From Blastomonas natatoria (GTDB taxonomy: Bacteria > Pseudomonadota > Alphaproteobacteria > Sphingomonadales > Sphingomonadaceae): 64,000 nt of DNA. The notes below the pieces were generated by a model. It worked only from the letters and a program-made list of their open reading frames with translations, did not search any database and was not told the origin of the DNA. The DNA lies in assembly GCF_003201955.1 (NCBI RefSeq), contig NZ_QJJM01000004.1, positions 62,001-126,000 on the forward strand, in the 5' to 3' direction. This document shows positions 43,453 to 50,550 of the stretch, one piece after another; positions within the stretch are counted from its first letter, which is position 1; each line of letters opens with the position of its first letter. The translations under genes were made by a program, and so were the position numbers.

Positions 43453-44397
43453 TCAGTCCCCGCCGCACCCTCCGCAGCCGCTACTGCAGCCGCTGTCACC
43501 ACCCGAATCGCTGCCGCCGGCCCCGTCATCCCAGCTGGCATCAGCCCCGCCACCGCCAAAATCGCCGCCAGCTGCAAAGGCTGCGCCGCCCGCCGCTGCG
43601 GTATTTCCTCCGGCAGACGACCAGCTATCGAAAGACCCGCCCGAACTGTCGCGGCTGCTGTCGTCCCGCCGACGCCGCCGCGCGACTGCCCTCGATCCTG
43701 CCCCCGATCCTGCCGACGCGCGCCGCCGAGCCAGCAGCATTCCGACGAGGATGAGGAGCGCGAATATCGCGACGATCAGCAAGGGGATGCCGTAATCCGA
43801 CTGGAGAAACGCGTTCCAGCCCGACCCGGAAGCGATATCGGATGCAGGTCCGCTTGTCCTGGCAACCAGCGCGGTACAGGCCGCGAGCAATGCCGCACCG
43901 CCTGCCATGCCCGCGATCGACACCATCCTGCGCGGCAGCAGAAAATGCCGGCGGGTATCGACCCATTGATAGCGCGTCCCGAAACGCAGGTCGGAGGGCG
44001 GCCAGATATCGCATGGCGGTTCCTGCCCGAACGTCTCGCGGTAGCGCCGCAGCGTCTCGGCATAAAGTGCGCGGTACTTGCGCCCTTCGGATGCACCGCC
44101 CGCGGTCGGGCCATGGTGCAACGGCCGCCCGATGATCCGTGCGCACAATTCTTCCCAGTAATGCCGGGTATAGGTCAGGTGCAGATGCCAGGCCTGATCG
44201 ACCTGATCGGAGGGGGTGACCTCGCCGCTGCCGGTTGCGGCGAGATAGAGGAAGCGGCGGTATTCGTGGAAAACCGCCTCGGCATGGCTGCGCGACCAGC
44301 CATTTTCGCGGGCCAGCCGCCGGGTGAAGCCGAGCGCCGCGCCCTCAGGCTCGATACGCATGGCAGCCAGCGCCTGCCAGATCGGGTCATCCACCAT
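43453..44397 (-). CDS. Membrane protein with GRDP-like domain and Gly/Cys-rich tail
   Basis: A 314-residue protein. Residues 1-130 resemble the glycine-rich-domain (DUF1399-like) region with DQAWHLHLTYTRHYWEELC, which has a WHxHxxxT/H pattern. Two membrane segments follow (MAGGAALLAACTALVA and IPLLIVAIFALLILVGML), then an Arg/Ser linker, Gly-rich repeats, and a terminal Cys cluster SGCSSGCGGCGGD. The layout resembles TIGR04222-type proteins in its tail. The ATG at 44397 has GGGAGG six bases upstream. Function unknown; metal binding by the tail is conceivable. Confidence 0.8.
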   Translation of the reverse strand: MVDDPIWQALAAMRIEPEGAALGFTRRLARENGWSRSHAEAVFHEYRRFLYLAATGSGEVTPSDQVDQAWHLHLTYTRHYWEELCARIIGRPLHHGPTAGGASEGRKYRALYAETLRRYRETFGQEPPCDIWPPSDLRFGTRYQWVDTRRHFLLPRRMVSIAGMAGGAALLAACTALVARTSGPASDIASGSGWNAFLQSDYGIPLLIVAIFALLILVGMLLARRRASAGSGAGSRAVARRRRRDDSSRDSSGGSFDSWSSAGGNTAAAGGAAFAAGGDFGGGGADASWDDGAGGSDSGGDSGCSSGCGGCGGD

Positions 44398-44514
44398 CAC
44401 CGCCCTCCCGCCGTATGGTGAACGGGAAGCTATCGACTCATTTCCGACTCGGCAATCGCGAATGTAAAACGAGGCAACATCGCTTCCGTCGAAGGGATGC
44501 TGCCTCGTTCCGGG

Positions 44515-45110
44515 TCAGCGACGCACGCGGGCACGCGTCTCAAGATCGGTCAGCCGGCGATCGAGATAGGCGCGATCATCGGCGCTGGCGTTGAGCCGTG
44601 CATAGGCGGCCTCAAGCCGGGTCAGATCCTCATGCTCGACACGCAGCTGCGCCTGACCGCTGGCGGAAAGGCCGCTGGAAGGCAGCGCCCGGGCGATGGC
44701 ATCCAGACGCGCACGCGGGGTCTGCACCGCGCTGCCGCCACCGGTCGAGGCCATGTCGCCGACGCGGGCATCGAGCGCCTCGAGCCGGGTATAGAGATCG
44801 TCGCGCTCCTGATCGGTGATGCGGCCATCGCGCAGATAGGTCGCCTCGGTGCGCACCAGCGCCGCGTAATCGGTCTTCAGCCGCGCGCCAGCCACGCGGG
44901 TGATGCGCCGTGCGGACACCGCAGCATCGACACGCTGGTTGAATTCGGTCTGCCCATCGGCCACCGAGATGCCGATGTCCGATTCATATTCGTCGCCATA
45001 GGCCCCGTCGGCGATCACCTGGGTCAGCCGCGCATAGCGCTCGGCCAGTTCCTCGCGCTCCTGCACGGTGAAGCGACGGTCGGCGCCGTAACGCGCCTCA
45101 AGCTGGACGA
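44515..45110 (-). pseudogene. 3' fragment of IS-split secreted repeat-protein gene
   Basis: The C-terminal two thirds (about 198 residues) of a gene interrupted by the IS110-family element. It holds tandem helical units of the form RxDAxVxxGxIxRxxxxRLKxDYxxLVxxEAxYxxDGRxTxQER: compare FTVQEREELAERYARLTQ and ITDQERDDLYTRLEALDARV. An open frame continues into the element to 45162 and could give a protein with 15 foreign N-terminal residues and no signal peptide. Joined to 46630-46939 it reads as one frame of 301 codons. Function unknown. Confidence 0.85.
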
Positions 45111-45181
45111 GATCATAATAGATCCTATGCAGGCCGGATCGGCTATGCCGTTGTTCCGTCAAACCCCACGGAGAACGCTAA

Positions 45182-46333
45182 ATGGAGAACTCGTCGTCAG
45201 ATTACTGCCCCAAGACTTCTGTCATTGTCAGCGTTGAGCTCAGCAAGCGCAACTGGCTTGTTGCTTCGCTCTCGCCAGGAGCCGCGAAGCCTTCGCTACG
45301 GACAATTCCTGCCGGGAACAGCGCGGCACTGATCAGTCACCTTCGCAATCTTGAGTGCAAGGCCGCTGATCGTATCGGTGAACCTGCCGCCATTCGCCTG
45401 TGCTTCGAGATTGGATATGATGGCTTCTGGCTCGCAAGGCTACTGCGGTCGAACGATATCGATACATATGTGCTGGATCCCGCCAGCTTCCTCGTGTCGC
45501 GGCGAGGCAGGCGCGCAAAAACCGACCGGATCGACGCCGAAGCAATGATCGGAATCCTCAAAGCCTATCTCGCTGGCGACAAAAGCGTGTGCCGTGTCGT
45601 GGACGTGCCCTCCCCCGAGGAGGAGGACGCGCGCAGAGTAATGCGGGAGCGCGGCGATCTCGTGCACGAGCGCACCCGAATTATCTCTCGGATCAGGGGG
45701 CTACTTGCATTACAGGGCATACGATCTGTCAAAGCCATCAAGGGCGGTGACTGGTCAAAACAGCTCGACGACATGCGCACCGGCGATGGGCGGCCTTTGC
45801 CACCAAACCTTCGTCGACAAATTGAGCGCTGTTTCGAACGGCTCGCGTTGCTCAACGATCAGATCAAGGACATCGAGCGGGACCGGGCTGAAGTTGTGCT
45901 CCATGAGGAGTCTACCTTCCCATGCCGAGAGAAAGCGGTTCGCCTTGAGCAGCTGAAGGGCATTGGTCCGAACAGCGCGGCAATGTTGGTTGCTGAGGTT
46001 TTTTGCCGAAAGTTCGAAAGCCGACGACACGTCGCGGCCTTCCTTGGGTTAGCTCCGGCGCCCTTCGCCAGCGGCGACGTGTCGCGTGATCAGGGCATCA
46101 GCAAAGCCGGTAACCGAAGCACACGTGTGCAGATGGTGGAACTTGCCTGGTGTTGGTTGAAATATCAGCCAAGTAGCGAACTGACCGTTTGGTATCGCAA
46201 CCGGTTCAAAGGCAACGGCGCTCGCGCGGCAAAGGTGGGGATCGTTGCGCTCGCCCGAAAATTGTTGATCGCGCTTTGGCGCTTTGTGGAGACCGGTCTG
46301 GTCCCTCAAGGTGCCGAGCTCCGCGCCGCCTGA
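45182..46333 (+). CDS. IS110 family transposase (RuvC-like DEDD recombinase)
   Basis: A 383-residue IS110-type recombinase. The N-terminal RuvC-like domain has acidic residues in VSVELSKRNW (first position is Glu, not the more common Asp), CFEIGYDGFW and AKTDRIDAEAM. A coiled linker (about 130-235) leads to the C-terminal Tnp domain with LKGIGPNSAAML, FLGLAPAPFASGD and the catalytic Ser in QGISKAGNRSTR. The frame is intact, so it may be active. CGGAG lies about eight bases before the ATG. GC is lower than in neighbouring genes. Confidence 0.95.
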   Translation: MENSSSDYCPKTSVIVSVELSKRNWLVASLSPGAAKPSLRTIPAGNSAALISHLRNLECKAADRIGEPAAIRLCFEIGYDGFWLARLLRSNDIDTYVLDPASFLVSRRGRRAKTDRIDAEAMIGILKAYLAGDKSVCRVVDVPSPEEEDARRVMRERGDLVHERTRIISRIRGLLALQGIRSVKAIKGGDWSKQLDDMRTGDGRPLPPNLRRQIERCFERLALLNDQIKDIERDRAEVVLHEESTFPCREKAVRLEQLKGIGPNSAAMLVAEVFCRKFESRRHVAAFLGLAPAPFASGDVSRDQGISKAGNRSTRVQMVELAWCWLKYQPSSELTVWYRNRFKGNGARAAKVGIVALARKLLIALWRFVETGLVPQGAELRAA

Positions 46334-46410
46334 TGCCTATGTTGCAACAGGCTCGATAAGGCGACGCGGATTGGTGTGATGCGTGACCGGGAAAGTTGAT
46401 GGCGCCTGAA

Positions 46411-46545
46411 AACGCCCAGTAGTAGTTTGGTCCGCATCCGCCTTTGCTCGATCCGGGGATGTGAATACGGATTATGGTGCGCGGGAACGGCCGCGACCGG
46501 ATACAAGTCTATGCACGGATAGTGCATCAGCTGACCTCGGAACGA
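46411..46545 (+). ncRNA. Candidate bridge/seeker RNA of the IS element
   Basis: A segment of the right non-coding end with two guide-like internal loops. Target loop: ATACAAGTC (46501-46509) equals the right flank of the insertion site; TGACCTCG (46532-46539) is the reverse complement of the left flank with one mismatch; between them ATGCAC/GTGCAT forms a 6-bp hairpin with loop GGATA. Donor loop: GTAGTAGTTT (46419-46428) fits the element's left end with wobble pairs and GATCCGGG (46450-46457) is the exact reverse complement of its right end. The ends of the RNA are not determined. Confidence 0.55.
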
Positions 46546-46629
46546 ATGAAGCCAATCCTTGAGCATTGCGTGTGGGGCCCCCAACGCGTCAACAGAAGGA
46601 ACCGTTCAATGCGATCTTGACAAGGCCCG

Positions 46630-46939
46630 GATCATACAAGTCGCTCTTCAGCCGGTCGCCGGTGCGGCGGTCGATCTGGCCCGAACGCACATCGGCATCG
46701 ACCCGCGCCTCGAACTGCCCGCGCTGGGTCGCGAGCGGGGTGCGCCCGAACGACCATTGCGCCTCGATCGACTGGGTCGATCCGGTACGGTCGCCGAACA
46801 GCGCGCCGAAGATCGAGTTCAGCCGCTCCTGCTGGCGCGAGCGCTGCTGGTCGGTGGTAGTAGTGTCGGCCTGAGCGAACGCGCTGGTGCCGGTCAGCAT
46901 CAGGGCGGCAGCGGCGGTGGCGGTATAAAGGCTCTTCAT
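46630..46939 (-). pseudogene. 5' fragment of IS-split secreted repeat-protein gene
   Basis: The first 103 codons of the interrupted gene: a signal peptide (MKSLYTATAAAALMLTGTSA, cut after AFA), a Gln/Arg-rich segment and the beginning of the first helical repeat (ARVDADVRSGQIDRRTGDRLK). GAGGA lies ten bases before the ATG at 46939. As it stands the frame runs on into the element for 13 residues (PGLVKIALNGSFC) and stops at 46589. Confidence 0.85.
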
Positions 46940-47029
46940 GACGCAAATTCCTCGTTGAACGATGCGGGCAATACGTGCCGCTGCGACGAGGGTTGCGACG
47001 AGCCGAGGGGCGCGCCCGGTAAAATCAGG

Positions 47030-47569
47030 TCAACTGGCGAGGCTGGCCTTGAGACGGGTGATGACCTCATTCTGATTGGCAAGAAGCGCCAGAACGTGCT
47101 GCCGCGCCTGTTCGATCTGGTCGCTGCCGCCCGATTTCAGCTCGCCAGCCGCCTCTTTCTGCAATCGCGCGACATAGAGCTCCTCCAGATCGCCGAGGAT
47201 CTGCGCCAGTTCGCGCCGGGGCGCATCGAGCGCGCTGATCCGGGTCTGCGCCACCGACCAGAGCTCGCTGCCCACGTCCTTGCCCCGCGCGGCGCCTGCC
47301 GCCTGCTGCGCGGCAGAGTGCGCCACGGCAAAGTCTGCCTCCGCCGTGTCCGCGCGCGCCAGCATCGCGGCCAGATCGCGGGCCAGCGCCGGATCGACCG
47401 CGGATTCCACCGGCGGCGGCGGCGCCTTGGCCTCGGCCTCGCGATCACGCAGCTCGACCGCGCGACGTTCTAGCGAGGGCAGTTCGGCCATGGGCTTGAG
47501 ACACCCTCCCAGCAGCAGCGGGGCAGCGGACAGCACAAGGCGGGCGATATTTGCCGGGGTGACTTTCAT
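47030..47569 (-). CDS. Lipoprotein with helical (coiled-coil) body, unknown function
   Basis: A 179-residue lipoprotein: signal with lipobox LLGGC near residue 23, then a Pro-rich stretch and a long Ala/Glu/Arg/Gln-rich helical region ([56 protein letters not shown]). No enzyme motif is seen. The ATG at 47569 starts a normal signal; the frame upstream to 47689 is not needed. An envelope structural or adaptor role is conceivable. Monocistronic by position. Confidence 0.75.
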   Translation of the reverse strand: MKVTPANIARLVLSAAPLLLGGCLKPMAELPSLERRAVELRDREAEAKAPPPPVESAVDPALARDLAAMLARADTAEADFAVAHSAAQQAAGAARGKDVGSELWSVAQTRISALDAPRRELAQILGDLEELYVARLQKEAAGELKSGGSDQIEQARQHVLALLANQNEVITRLKASLAS

Positions 47570-47844
47570 GGCCCCAGGCTCTAGGACAGCACGCAATCGC
47601 GGGCAACCGGCTTGCGTCGCGGCGCAGCCTTGATGCGCATAACCGCCCAAAAAAGCCGCCGCGGCGGTTGACAGCACCGCCGCTTTCACCTAACGGGCAT
47701 GGCTTTCCGGCGCGGGACATCCCGTCGCAGGGCAGTGGTTTTCACTCTGCCGATTCGGGTCTGGCAACAGGCAAGATGAAACAGGCGATCATCACAATTT
47801 GCGTGCCCGGAACCCGATTGAAGCAAACAGAAACGAGACAACCC

Positions 47845-48309
47845 ATGTTCGCTATCGTGCGCACAGGCGGCAAGCAGTATCGCGTTGCAGCCGGAGACAA
47901 AATCGCAGTGGAAAAGCTGGCCGGCGAGGCTGGCGACGTCATTGCGCTGAACGACGTTCTGCTGGCCGGCGACGGCGGCGAGGTCAAGGATGTGGCCGGT
48001 GTGGTCGTCTCCGCCGAAATCATCGCCCAAGCCAAGGCTGAAAAGGTGGTGATCTTCAAGAAGAAGCGTCGCCACAACTATCGCCGCAAGCTCGGCCATC
48101 GTCAGCAGCACACGATCCTGCGCATCGTGGCCGTGGGCGAAGAAGCCAAGAAGGCTGCGCCGAAGAAGGCCGCCGCTGCCAAGACCGAAGCTCCGGTCGA
48201 AGCCGCTGCCGAAACCCCCGCTGCCGAGGCTGCACCCAAAAAGGCTCCGGCCAAGAAGGCTGCCACCAAGAAGGCCGCTGACACCGATTCGTCGGCTGAC
48301 AACGCCTGA
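47845..48309 (+). CDS. rplU: 50S ribosomal protein L21
   Basis: A 154-residue L21: core of about 100 residues ([38 protein letters not shown]) plus a C-terminal Ala/Lys-rich extension of about 50 residues ([16 protein letters not shown] and on), as in many sphingomonads. The ribosome site before the ATG is weak. The 275 bases upstream contain no other gene and should hold the promoter of the rplU-rpmA operon. Confidence 0.97.
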   Translation: MFAIVRTGGKQYRVAAGDKIAVEKLAGEAGDVIALNDVLLAGDGGEVKDVAGVVVSAEIIAQAKAEKVVIFKKKRRHNYRRKLGHRQQHTILRIVAVGEEAKKAAPKKAAAAKTEAPVEAAAETPAAEAAPKKAPAKKAATKKAADTDSSADNA

Positions 48310-48338
48310 TCGCGCGCGAACCCAAGGAGTTTTGAGAA

Positions 48339-48614
48339 ATGGCACATAAGAAAGCAGGCGGTTCGTCGCGCAACGGTCGTGATTCCGCAGGTCGTCGTCT
48401 CGGCGTGAAGAAGTTCGGTGGCGAGCCCGTCATCGGCGGCAACATTATCATCCGCCAGCGCGGAACCAAGGTCTATGCCGGTGCCAATGTCGGCATGGGC
48501 AAGGACCATACGCTGTTTGCGCTCACCGAAGGCCGCGTGAAGTTCCACGAAGGTCGCCTTGGTCGCAAATACGTATCGGTCGTGGCCCCGGCCATGGCGG
48601 AAGCCGCCGAATAA
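48339..48614 (+). CDS. rpmA: 50S ribosomal protein L27
   Basis: A 91-residue L27; the N-terminus [16 protein letters not shown] reaches the peptidyl-transferase centre. There is no cleavable N-terminal extension of the Firmicutes kind. AAGGAG precedes the ATG. It follows rplU by 29 bases, and a strong terminator follows. The obgE gene often found after this pair is not present. Confidence 0.98.
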   Translation: MAHKKAGGSSRNGRDSAGRRLGVKKFGGEPVIGGNIIIRQRGTKVYAGANVGMGKDHTLFALTEGRVKFHEGRLGRKYVSVVAPAMAEAAE

Positions 48615-48682
48615 CGGACGATCGATGACGGGTCGTCCTTCAAGGGATGACCCCGGCCGGTGAAAACCCGGACCAGATGACA

Positions 48683-48718
48683 GGGAGATGGGGTCCGTCC
48701 CGTCTCCCTTTCTTTTTG
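48683..48718 (+). terminator. Hairpin terminator of rplU-rpmA
   Basis: GGGAGATGGG and CCCGTCTCCC form a 10-bp stem (one G-U) with loop GTCCGT, followed by TTTCTTTTT, 69 bases after the rpmA stop. Confidence 0.9.
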
Positions 48719-48791
48719 TCTCCCTGTCACCGCACTGACTCCGGCCTGTCATCATAGGCTGGCATGGCGCGGGCAACACAGGAGAGACATA

Positions 48792-49334
48792 ATGTTCGCA
48801 AGAACGCAAAGATTGTTGCTGCGGCCAGTCTGGCCCGAAGATGCAGAAGCGCTGTTCGCAGGCATCAACGACGCAGGCATCGTGTGCAATCTTGCCCGCG
48901 CGCCCTGGCCCTATAGCGCTGAACACGCACGCGAATTCGCCGCGCGCGCGCAGGACCCCTTCTATCCGCATTATCTGCTGACCCTGCCGGGCGATGCCGG
49001 GCAGACGCTGATCGGCAGCTGCGGTCTCGGGCAGACAGATGCGGGCGAGGCCGAGCTCGGCTACTGGATCGCACGCGACCATTGGGGCCAGGGCTATGCG
49101 ACCGAGGCGGCGCGCGCGGTGATCGCCAATGCCTGGACACTCGGCCACCGCCGGATCGTCGCCAGCCACTATATCGACAACCCCGCGTCGGGCGCGGTGC
49201 TGCGGCGTCTGGGCTTCACCCCCACCGGCACCACCCGCCCCCGCTTCAGCCTGGGCCGTGGCTATGAGGCGATGGCGCAGGAATATGCGCTGGAGAGCGA
49301 CATGGCGGAGGCAGAACGACCGCTCGCGGCGTGA
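48792..49334 (+). CDS. GNAT family N-acetyltransferase (RimJ/RimL-like)
   Basis: A 180-residue acetyltransferase of the RimJ/RimL/Acetyltransf_3 type: RLLLRPVWPEDAEALFAGI at the start, the acetyl-CoA loop GYWIARDHWGQGYATEAAR, and NPASGAVLRRLGFTPTG. Such enzymes acetylate ribosomal protein N-termini or small molecules. It lies after the rpmA terminator with its own upstream region. Confidence 0.92.
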   Translation: MFARTQRLLLRPVWPEDAEALFAGINDAGIVCNLARAPWPYSAEHAREFAARAQDPFYPHYLLTLPGDAGQTLIGSCGLGQTDAGEAELGYWIARDHWGQGYATEAARAVIANAWTLGHRRIVASHYIDNPASGAVLRRLGFTPTGTTRPRFSLGRGYEAMAQEYALESDMAEAERPLAA

Positions 49335-49393
49335 GTGGTTGGGGGGTGAGGGATGAGCGGCGAGCGACGCTCCCCCAAGCCCCACTCCTGCCC

Positions 49394-49422
49394 CGTCACC
49401 CCCGCGAAAGCGGGGGTCCCGC
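49394..49422 (+). repeat. Short intergenic palindrome, CCCGCGAAAGCGGG type, copy 1
   Basis: GTCACCCCCGCGAAAGCGGG followed by GGTCCCGC: a small hairpin (CCCGC/GCGGG around GAAA) in a widespread proteobacterial REP-like form. An inverted copy is at 50492-50520. Confidence 0.75.
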
Positions 49423-49510
49423 TTTGCGGTATAGCTCGAGGAAATTGGCTCGCTGGCCCTAAGGCCGCTCAGTCTGCGCTTGCCAAAGGCAACGCGCCCT
49501 CTGCACCACC

Positions 49511-49540
49511 CCCGCTCAGCCTGAGCTTGTCGAAGGCCCC
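49511..49540 (+). repeat. REP-like palindrome, left copy flanking the GIY-YIG gene
   Basis: CCCGCTCAGCCTGAGCTTGT followed by CGAAGGCCCC. It contains the palindrome GCTCAGCCTGAGC and is the inverse of 49861-49890 over 29 of 30 bases. The gap 49335-49561 holds only this and the 49394 palindrome. Confidence 0.85.
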
Positions 49541-49561
49541 GCGAAACCGCTATTCTGGGCT

Positions 49562-49885
49562 ATGGCCTTTTACGCGTATCTTTTGCGATGCAGCGACGGC
49601 AGTTATTATGCCGGGCATACTGACGACCTCGAATACCGGATGTCCCAGCACACCAGCGGTTCCTGCGGGGGCTATACCGCGAAAAGACGGCCTGTTGAAC
49701 TGGTCTGGTCGGAGAACTTTCCCTCGCGCGAGGACGCGTTCGGGGTGGAGCGGCAGATCAAGGGCTGGTCGCGAGCGAAAAAACAGGCGCTGATTGCTGG
49801 AGATTGGGAACTGATCTCGCGGCTTTCGAGGGGGTTGCGCAATTCTGCTGATGATGGCGCGGGGCCTTCGACAAGCTCAGGCTGA
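49562..49885 (+). CDS. GIY-YIG domain nuclease-like protein
   Basis: A 107-residue protein of the YhbQ/UPF0213 GIY-YIG group. The GIY and YIG positions read AFYAYLLRCSDGSYYAGHT, with the conserved Arg in DLEYRMSQHTSG and Glu in VERQIKGWSRAKKQALI. These stand-alone domains are putative single-strand or branched-DNA endonucleases of poorly known role. The last residues GPSTSSG and the stop codon are encoded by the right-hand REP copy, so the natural end is altered. Start ATG at 49562, 21 bases after the left REP. Confidence 0.9.
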   Translation: MAFYAYLLRCSDGSYYAGHTDDLEYRMSQHTSGSCGGYTAKRRPVELVWSENFPSREDAFGVERQIKGWSRAKKQALIAGDWELISRLSRGLRNSADDGAGPSTSSG

Positions 49886-49890
49886 GCGGA
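49861..49890 (-). repeat. REP-like palindrome, right copy flanking the GIY-YIG gene
   Basis: GGGGCCTTCGACAAGCTCAG followed by GCTGAGCGGA, the reverse complement of 49511-49540 with one difference. It overlaps the final codons of the GIY-YIG gene. Confidence 0.85.
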
Positions 49891-49961
49891 GGTGGGGTGA
49901 CTTTGGGACTGCGGAAGACAAAACTTGCTGGTCAGCAAACGCCCCCCTTGCGGACGTCAGA

Positions 49962-50345
49962 TCAGCAAGGACTTAGCGAGCGTCGTTTATAGTGCCGCAG
50001 AGTGCTGTCTTGGTAGGCTGCCACCAGTAAAGTAGGTCCGCTGTCGGTCAGTAGAACTCGATAGAATTGCGTGTCTCCTGACTTGATCTCAAACTCGCCT
50101 TTTTCGACTGAGGCGACCATAGGTATCTCAAAAACCATACCGACTTTGTGCTGTGTGTATCGAAGTGGGAGGACTGCGGGGCTTTCCCCGATCCGAACAC
50201 CGTTCGACTGGACACTCAGGGAAGGTGCGTCAGGAGCAACATAGCAGCCCATGACAGGAGAAGGGTCGACTGCCTCCGGTTCGTTGAAGTCGGTGCATCC
50301 GGCTACCATCATTAGAAGCGGCAGAGCGGTGACGAGCTTAATCAT
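49962..50345 (-). CDS. Putative lipoprotein of unknown function, AT-richer than surroundings
   Basis: A 127-residue lipoprotein: MIKLVTALPLLMMVAGCTDF with lipobox VAGC. The mature part is beta-rich (GCYVAPDAPSLSVQSNGVRI, FYRVLLTDSGPTLLVAAY) with no recognised domain. Base composition is visibly less GC-rich than in neighbours and codon use is mixed, which suggests recent acquisition. It has no strong ribosome site. It lies inside a stretch bracketed by inverted palindromes at 49394 and 50492. Confidence 0.65.
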   Translation of the reverse strand: MIKLVTALPLLMMVAGCTDFNEPEAVDPSPVMGCYVAPDAPSLSVQSNGVRIGESPAVLPLRYTQHKVGMVFEIPMVASVEKGEFEIKSGDTQFYRVLLTDSGPTLLVAAYQDSTLRHYKRRSLSPC

Positions 50346-50491
50346 ACGCTGCACAGGGTAGCAGTTGGCGCACAACGGTCAACGGCAGTTTCCCGCCCAG
50401 TAGCAGCCAATACCACCAGCTGCACTGGGAGCCTAAGCCGGACGCTTACAGCCCTTCGCAAGCGCCCAACCGGCCTCAGCCCTCGCGAGCA

Positions 50492-50520
50492 GCGGGATTC
50501 CCGCTTTCGCGGGAATGACG
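50492..50520 (-). repeat. Short intergenic palindrome, CCCGCGAAAGCGGG type, copy 2
   Basis: GCGGGATTCCCGCTTTCGCG followed by GGAATGACG; inverted relative to the 49394 copy. It lies in the 205-base gap between the putative lipoprotein and the TPR/SPOR gene, which holds nothing else I can name. Confidence 0.75.
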
Positions 50521-50550
50521 ATGAGTGGTGTGGCGGTGTGCTGACCAGCC

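Larger units (their letters stand above)
45111..46629 (+). mobile_element. IS110-family insertion sequence, IS1111-like layout
   Basis: A 1519-bp element inserted in the secreted repeat-protein gene. GATCATA occurs at both junctions (45111-45117 and 46630-46636), so the exact crossover lies within those seven bases. There are no convincing terminal inverted repeats, as usual for IS110 elements. The left non-coding end is about 70 bases and the right about 296 bases; a long right end with the guide RNA in it is the layout of the IS1111 group. Removing one GATCATA-to-GATCATA unit restores the host frame exactly. Confidence 0.9.
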
